A DNA stretch of 9,939 nucleotides from Clostridiales bacterium (GTDB taxonomy: Bacteria; Bacillota; Clostridia; Oscillospirales; CAG-272), in NCBI GenBank assembly GCA_004554105.1, contig SFNW01000065.1, positions 1 through 9,939 of the forward strand, written 5' to 3'. The notes beneath the pieces are model-generated. The model worked only from the letters and a program-made list of their open reading frames with translations. It ran no database searches and was not told the origin of the DNA. Below, piece by piece: positions 7,671 to 9,939 of this stretch; position 1 is the first letter of the stretch, and each line of letters begins with the position of its first letter. Both the position numbers and the translations under genes were made by a program.

Positions 7671-7682
7671 TTTTATGCGCGC

Positions 7683-7711
7683 ATTATAACACGACGCGCC
7701 CCGCTTGTCAA
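7683..7711 (-). promoter_or_regulatory. SigA-type promoter of the lysR gene, with a dyad over the -35 box
   Basis: On the - strand TTGACA (7706-7711), a 17-nt spacer and TATAAT (7683-7688) give a perfect consensus, with a start near 7676. The -35 hexamer sits in the loop of an inverted repeat, CCCCGC (7699-7704) and GCGGGG (7714-7719), which could be a repressor site or chance in GC-rich DNA. Confidence 0.85.
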
Positions 7712-7768
7712 GTGCGGGGGAGAGGGCACATTTTATTTGAAGAAAAACACCCACAGTCGGTATTTTTG

Positions 7769-7777
7769 TGTTATAAT
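7769..7777 (+). promoter_or_regulatory. Extended -10 promoter of the BFD-like gene
   Basis: TGT-TATAAT at 7769-7777 is a perfect extended -10 element. No good -35 hexamer is found at 16-18 nt. The leader of about 70 nt is AT-rich and I see no riboswitch or Fur box in it. Confidence 0.6.
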
Positions 7778-7854
7778 AAACTCAATAAACTTGAATTTCT
7801 ATAAGAGAGAAAACAACATTTGAAAAATATTGATGAATTTGGAGGCGTCTGAAT

Positions 7855-8046
7855 ATGAATAGAAATAAAGAAGCATGCCATTGCAGAAATGTAACGTATG
7901 GAATGATTGAAGACGCGATTAAAAATGGCACAGAGACATTTCAGGATGTTCAGGATGCAACCGGAGCCGCAAAAGGGTGTGGTCAATGTAAAGATTTTTT
8001 GATTTGCCTGATAAGAGATATCAAAGAAGAACTGAATAATCGGTAG
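7855..8046 (+). CDS. BFD-like [2Fe-2S]-binding protein
   Basis: This 63-residue protein has the BFD cluster-ligand pattern: Cys8-x-Cys10 near the N-terminus and Cys42-x-x-Cys45 in AAKGCGQCKDF, separated by two helices. The family includes bacterioferritin-associated ferredoxin and the small [2Fe-2S] modules of NifU, nitrite reductase and NAD(P)H oxidoreductases. It stands alone here, at full length for the free-standing family, with GGAGG at 7841-7845 and its own promoter and terminator. No bacterioferritin gene is nearby, so a role in iron release from ferritin or in electron transfer is inferred. Base and codon use differ from the neighbours: it is clearly AT-richer and three of its four Arg codons are AGA where the neighbours use CGC. 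This suggests a different origin, though the gene is short. Confidence 0.87.
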   Translation: MNRNKEACHCRNVTYGMIEDAIKNGTETFQDVQDATGAAKGCGQCKDFLICLIRDIKEELNNR

Positions 8047-8075
8047 GCAGTACAACTTCCGGCTTGTCTAACCGA

Positions 8076-8093
8076 TATAAAAGGTATAAAAGG
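8076..8093 (+). repeat. Tandem 9-bp direct repeat
   Basis: TATAAAAGG occurs twice head to tail (8076-8084 and 8085-8093), running into the left arm of the terminator. It is probably slippage; no function is assigned. Confidence 0.7.
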
Positions 8094-8118
8094 CTTCGTT
8101 CTTTCAGCGAAGCCTTTT
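8088..8118 (+). terminator. Rho-independent terminator after the BFD-like gene
   Basis: AAAAGGCTTCG (8088-8098), a 9-nt loop and CGAAGCCTTTT (8108-8118) form an 11-bp perfect stem ending in T4. The T-run is short, but A-U pairs extend the hairpin. It begins 41 nt after the stop codon. Confidence 0.8.
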
Positions 8119-8179
8119 CCTATATGGACTTGGCAAAGCGCTTTTTCAAATCTTTTTTCGCGGATTTGCGGTTGGGGGG

Positions 8180-8208
8180 TTGAAAACCTATTAAATATAT
8201 GGTAATAT
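8180..8208 (+). promoter_or_regulatory. SigA-type promoter of the Rrf2-family gene
   Basis: TTGAAA (8180-8185), a 17-nt spacer and TAATAT (8203-8208), with TGG just before the -10 box giving an extended element. The predicted start is near 8215, about 35 nt before the ATG. Confidence 0.82.
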
Positions 8209-8212
8209 AGGT
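8186..8212 (+). promoter_or_regulatory. Candidate autoregulatory operator of the Rrf2-family regulator
   Basis: ACCTAT (8186-8191) and ATAGGT (8207-8212) are perfect inverted arms separated by 15 AT-rich nt, 27 bp in all. They span the region from the end of the -35 box through the -10 box, so a bound dimer would block polymerase. The size fits the roughly 25-bp dyads of IscR/CymR-type proteins. Binding is inferred. Confidence 0.55.
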
Positions 8213-8249
8213 TCATGCAACAAAAGACGGGCGAAAGGAGAATGAACTT

Positions 8250-8687
8250 ATGAAGATTTCAACCAAGGGACGCTATGCGCTGCGAATGCTGCTCGATTTG
8301 GCGGAGCATCAGAACGACGGCTATGTCGCGCTCAAGGATATTGCGGACAGGCAGGGCATTTCCAAAAAGTATTTGGAGCAGATTGTGCCGATTTTGAACA
8401 AAACCGATATTCTCCGCACCAACCGCGGCTTTCAGGGCGGCTATCGGCTGGCAAAAACGCCGGACAAATACACGGTGGGCGAGATTCTGCGGCAGACCGA
8501 GGGCAGTCTTGCTCCCGTTGCCTGCCTGGAGCATGAGCCGAACGAGTGTGAGCGCTACGGCGAATGTGCTACGCTGACGGTTTGGGAGGGACTTTACCGC
8601 GTCGTCAACGAATATCTCGACGGCATTACACTGCAGGATATTTTGGACAGACAAAAAGAGCAGGGCGCAAACGATTATGTCATCTGA
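8250..8687 (+). CDS. Rrf2-family transcriptional regulator with three cysteines (IscR/CymR-like)
   Basis: This 145-residue cytoplasmic DNA-binding protein opens with the hallmark MKISTKGRYALRMLLDLA and a winged helix (VALKDIADRQGISKKYLEQI, residues 26-45; wing RGFQGGYRLAK, 59-69). Cys92, Cys100 and Cys106 (spacing x7, x5) lie in the loop where IscR-type members bind a [2Fe-2S] cluster, so it is more likely a cluster sensor than a CymR-type protein, which works without one. AAAGGAG at 8234-8240 is 9 nt from the ATG. It is a single-gene unit, with a promoter dyad upstream and a terminator at 8695. In many clostridia an Rrf2 gene precedes iscS/iscU; here those are absent and the next gene is a pdxS remnant. 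Targets are unknown; Fe-S biogenesis or cysteine genes elsewhere are the obvious candidates. Confidence 0.92.
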   Translation: MKISTKGRYALRMLLDLAEHQNDGYVALKDIADRQGISKKYLEQIVPILNKTDILRTNRGFQGGYRLAKTPDKYTVGEILRQTEGSLAPVACLEHEPNECERYGECATLTVWEGLYRVVNEYLDGITLQDILDRQKEQGANDYVI

Positions 8688-8694
8688 CCGTGTC

Positions 8695-8730
8695 GGCGGC
8701 GGAAGCAGGGCTTCCGCCGCCTTGCTTTTT
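8695..8730 (+). terminator. Rho-independent terminator after the Rrf2-family gene
   Basis: GGCGGCGGAAG (8695-8705), a 5-nt loop and CTTCCGCCGCC (8711-8721) form a perfect 11-bp GC-rich stem, followed by TTGCTTTTT to 8730. It starts 8 nt after the stop codon. Confidence 0.88.
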
Positions 8731-8769
8731 CGCGGAAAAACTGTTTTTTCGTTTTTTTGCCGCTTGCTC

Positions 8770-8798
8770 TTGACAAACACACTTGACATGATTATAAT
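8770..8798 (+). promoter_or_regulatory. Consensus SigA-type promoter in front of the pdxS remnant
   Basis: TTGACA (8770-8775), a 17-nt spacer and TATAAT (8793-8798) are a perfect match. A second TTGACA at 8783-8788 lies inside the spacer, too close to serve the same -10 box. The predicted start is near 8805, only about 18 nt before the first ATG of the remnant. Confidence 0.88.
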
Positions 8799-8822
8799 AC
8801 ATACCAAATCCATAGGGTTTTG

Positions 8823-9245
8823 ATGGTTGGCGCGGCGGGCGGCGTTTCCCGCATGAGCGACCCCAAGATGATTAAGGGCATACAGAATGCGGTTTCGATT
8901 CCCGTCATGGCAAAATGCCGCATCGGTCACTTTGCCGAGGCGCAGATTTTGCAGGCAATCGAAATTGACTACATCGACGAGAGCGAGGTGCTTTCGCCCG
9001 CCGATGATAAGTACCATATTGACAAGACGCAGTTTGATGTTCCCTTTGTCTGCGGCGCAAAGGACCTCGGCGAGGCGCTTCGCCGCATCAATGAGGGTGC
9101 TGCGATGATTCGCACCAAGGGCGAGCCGGGCACGGGCGACGTTGTACAGGCGGTGCGCCACATGCGCATGATGCAGTCCGAAATTCGCCGCATCGGCTCG
9201 ATGTCGGAGGACGGTCTGCGGTTTACGGTGGAAAAAACGCAATAA
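8823..9245 (+). pseudogene. pdxS: Internal fragment of PLP synthase subunit PdxS, lost at both ends
   Basis: The 140-codon frame matches PdxS, the R5P/G3P-dependent lyase that builds pyridoxal 5'-phosphate with the glutaminase Pdx[16 protein letters not shown] aligns with the B. subtilis AAGGVARM region. VMAKCRIGH holds Lys31, equivalent to Lys81, and [11 protein letters not shown] holds Lys99, equivalent to Lys149; the constant offset of 50 shows an ungapped match. Similarity starts at about PdxS residue 54 and stops at about 182 (SMSED-GL), after which RFTVEKTQ is unrelated. About 50 N-terminal residues including catalytic Asp24, and about 110 C-terminal residues including the phosphate-binding loop GGVATPAD and the hexamer contacts, are absent. 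It cannot be a working PdxS. Promoter and terminator remain and no internal stop has arisen, so decay is recent or the piece is kept. Only AGGG at 8814-8817 could serve as a ribosome site. TTG at 8820 is an alternative start. Confidence 0.85.
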
Positions 9246-9275
9246 AAAAAGTCCCGAGCTGCTCTCGGGACTTTT
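9244..9275. terminator. Bidirectional rho-independent terminator
   Basis: GTCCCGAG (9251-9258), a 5-nt loop and CTCGGGAC (9264-9271) form a perfect 8-bp stem, with A7 on the left and T4 on the right. It overlaps the remnant's stop codon. The longer A-run makes it a better terminator for the - strand gene ending at 9301 than for the + strand. Confidence 0.9.
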
Positions 9276-9300
9276 GGCTGTAAATTGAAGTCTATGTGTG

Positions 9301-9585
9301 TCAGGAAACCGCAAAGGGGATTCCCGAATCCTCCAAAACATCGAACCAGTTGCCGAGCCCGATGCTGTTTTCACAGATGTAACGCAGAAAAGAGGCGACG
9401 CGTTCCGACACCTCGGTCGGACAGATGCAGGATTCGGTATGTAGGTCGCTTCCGCTCTCCTGCCGGACGGAAAGACGGATTCCGTCAGACGTCGGCTCTG
9501 CACAATAGGTGACGGTTCGGCTTGCTTGAAATCCTTCGATTTCGGAATAGCGATTGGTAAACACACATAGTTTTCCTTCAGGCAT
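9301..9585 (-). CDS. Small uncharacterised protein, possibly DUF6514-like
   Basis: This 94-residue soluble protein has no signal peptide or membrane segment. A beta-rich N-terminal half (LCVFTNRYSEIEGF, TVTYCAEPTSDGIRLSVRQE) leads to a C-terminal helix pair (PTEVSERVASFLRYICENSI) and an acidic end (WFDVLEDSGIPFAV). The order YxxE...GIxLxV...V..FL..I.EN.....DV.ED recalls the small clostridial family DUF6514, which has no known function; I hold that match loosely. The gene is real on structure: AAGGAG (9596-9601 on the - strand) lies 10 nt before the ATG, and a good - strand terminator follows the stop. It diverges from the helix-turn-helix gene at the right edge and shares its control region. 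I see no clean -35/-10 pair for it; TATTTT or TAAAAT inside the palindrome at 9608-9622 may serve as the -10 box. Confidence 0.7.
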   Translation of the reverse strand: MPEGKLCVFTNRYSEIEGFQASRTVTYCAEPTSDGIRLSVRQESGSDLHTESCICPTEVSERVASFLRYICENSIGLGNWFDVLEDSGIPFAVS

Positions 9586-9607
9586 TTTTTTATTTCTCCT
9601 TTTTAGA

Positions 9608-9622
9608 ATTTTACGGTAAAAT
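9608..9622. promoter_or_regulatory. 15-bp perfect palindrome between divergent genes
   Basis: ATTTTAC-G-GTAAAAT has 7-bp perfect arms around one central base. It lies between the ribosome binding site of the - strand gene and the -35 box of a + strand promoter at 9624, so a dimer bound here could control both directions. The binding protein is unknown; the helix-turn-helix protein encoded at 9839 is the nearest candidate. Confidence 0.5.
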
Positions 9623-9623
9623 A

Positions 9624-9652
9624 TTGAAAATCATTTATTTTTGTTGTATAAT
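9624..9652 (+). promoter_or_regulatory. SigA-type promoter directed toward the helix-turn-helix gene
   Basis: TTGAAA (9624-9629), a 17-nt spacer and TATAAT (9647-9652), with a start near 9659. This would leave a leader of about 180 nt before the ATG at 9839, containing the overlapping palindromes at 9669-9693. Confidence 0.65.
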
Positions 9653-9668
9653 TAACCAAATATTTCAT

Positions 9669-9693
9669 GGTTTGATTCTATCAAACCGTTTGA
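9669..9693 (+). repeat. Overlapping inverted repeats in the leader of the helix-turn-helix gene
   Basis: GGTTTGAT-TCT-ATCAAACC (9669-9687) has perfect 8-bp arms. The right arm also pairs with a further copy: TCAAAC-C-GTTTGA (9681-9693) has perfect 6-bp arms. The unit GTTTGA thus occurs three times in alternating orientation. As DNA it suits cooperative operator binding; as RNA the two hairpins exclude each other. Confidence 0.6.
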
Positions 9694-9766
9694 CCGTTGT
9701 AAATACGCAAATATGAGACGCGCTTGCAAGGATGCAATTATGCCTTTCATGTTTGCGAAAAAAGCC

Positions 9767-9794
9767 TTGATTTTATGCCGCTTTTGGCTATAAC
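9767..9794 (+). promoter_or_regulatory. Second possible promoter of the helix-turn-helix gene
   Basis: TTGATT (9767-9772), a 16-nt spacer and TATAAC (9789-9794), with a start near 9801 and a leader of about 38 nt. It is weaker than the one at 9624 but better placed. Apart from this and the palindromes I see nothing in 9694-9838. Confidence 0.4.
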
Positions 9795-9838
9795 AGAGCC
9801 TTAACGGATTGCAAAAGCATTGCAGAAACGGAATTGAC

Positions 9839-9939
9839 ATGAAAACAGAATTTTTGAAAGAATTGAAAGAAAAGTCAAAATTGACGACAAAACAGATTTC
9901 GGATATAAGCGGCATTCCCGAGAGCACCATCAGCAGGAT
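9839..9939 (+). CDS. Helix-turn-helix (XRE/Cro-type) regulator, N-terminal part, cut by the window end
   Basis: Thirty-three codons are visible. MKTEFLKELKEKSKL forms a first amphipathic helix, and the next segment, TTKQISDISGIPESTISR, is a canonical helix-turn-helix: KQISDISG as positioning helix, a turn at Ile-Pro, and ESTISR as recognition helix. This is the Cro/C1 type common in clostridial regulators. The protein runs past the right edge, so domain content beyond the HTH is unknown. The ribosome site is weak (GGAA at 9830-9833, 5 nt away). The long leader has two candidate promoters and palindromes that could be its own operators. Base use is AT-richer than in the left half of the window. 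Confidence 0.8.
   Translation, partial: MKTEFLKELKEKSKLTTKQISDISGIPESTISR

Noticed and set aside
7118..7804. 228-residue open frame on the + strand
   Set aside because: It is antisense to the LysR gene and crosses its promoter; there is no ribosome site or domain.
8259..9566. 435-residue open frame on the - strand
   Set aside because: It runs antisense through rrf2, two terminators, a promoter and the pdxS remnant, and so cannot be one gene.
9713..9793. 26-codon leader peptide before the HTH gene
   Set aside because: It has no ribosome binding site and no run of regulatory codons.
9652..9930. 92-residue open frame on the - strand
   Set aside because: It covers the leader and the start of the HTH gene in antisense, and its hydrophobic stretches reflect AT-rich codons read backwards.
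1..9939. CRISPR array, tRNA, rRNA, insertion sequence or prophage
   Set aside because: No spaced direct repeats, cloverleaf with a T-loop signature, transposase motif or terminal inverted repeats were found on either strand by eye.

Overview
The window looks like a piece of chromosome from a Gram-positive, Clostridia-type gut anaerobe, probably Oscillospirales. This is an inference from the GC-rich coding sequence, strong Shine-Dalgarno sites, consensus SigA-type promoters, a Cys-lipobox solute-binding protein and an S-layer-homology cell-wall anchor. No phage, transposase, CRISPR array, rRNA or tRNA was seen.

Left third (1-5219, + strand): a tightly packed cluster for carbohydrate use at the cell surface. 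It holds the 3' end of a probable alpha/alpha-barrel carbohydrate enzyme whose frame carries an in-frame TAA at 45-47, an ABC-type solute-binding lipoprotein, a large secreted protein (beta-helix coils, a GH43-like propeller, C-terminal SLH repeats) and a small ASCH-domain protein. Gaps are 1, 16 and 31 nt with no terminator inside, so one transcript starting left of the window is likely. A bidirectional terminator at 5240-5269 separates it from the convergent next block.

Middle (5282-7615, - strand): a LysR-type regulator followed by metY (O-acetylhomoserine sulfhydrylase, PLP-dependent homocysteine synthesis). Each gene has its own TTGACA-N17-TATAAT promoter. A T-N11-A dyad overlapping the lysR stop codon is centred about 66 nt upstream of the predicted metY start point, the classical LysR recognition position. 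This suggests sulfur-responsive control of metY by its neighbour.

Right-centre (7772-9275, + strand): a stand-alone, AT-richer gene for a 63-residue BFD-like [2Fe-2S] protein; an Rrf2/IscR-type regulator with three cysteines and a dyad over its own promoter; and a pdxS (PLP synthase lyase subunit) remnant. The remnant keeps a perfect promoter, a terminator and an open frame of 140 codons, but only the middle of the enzyme (about residues 54-182 of about 294). Sulfur assimilation, Fe-S proteins and PLP are biochemically linked, but a common regulon is inference.

Right edge (9301-9939): a small uncharacterised protein on the - strand, diverging from a helix-turn-helix regulator cut by the window end. 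The roughly 250-nt region between them holds two separate perfect palindromes flanking a SigA-type promoter, a likely control region.
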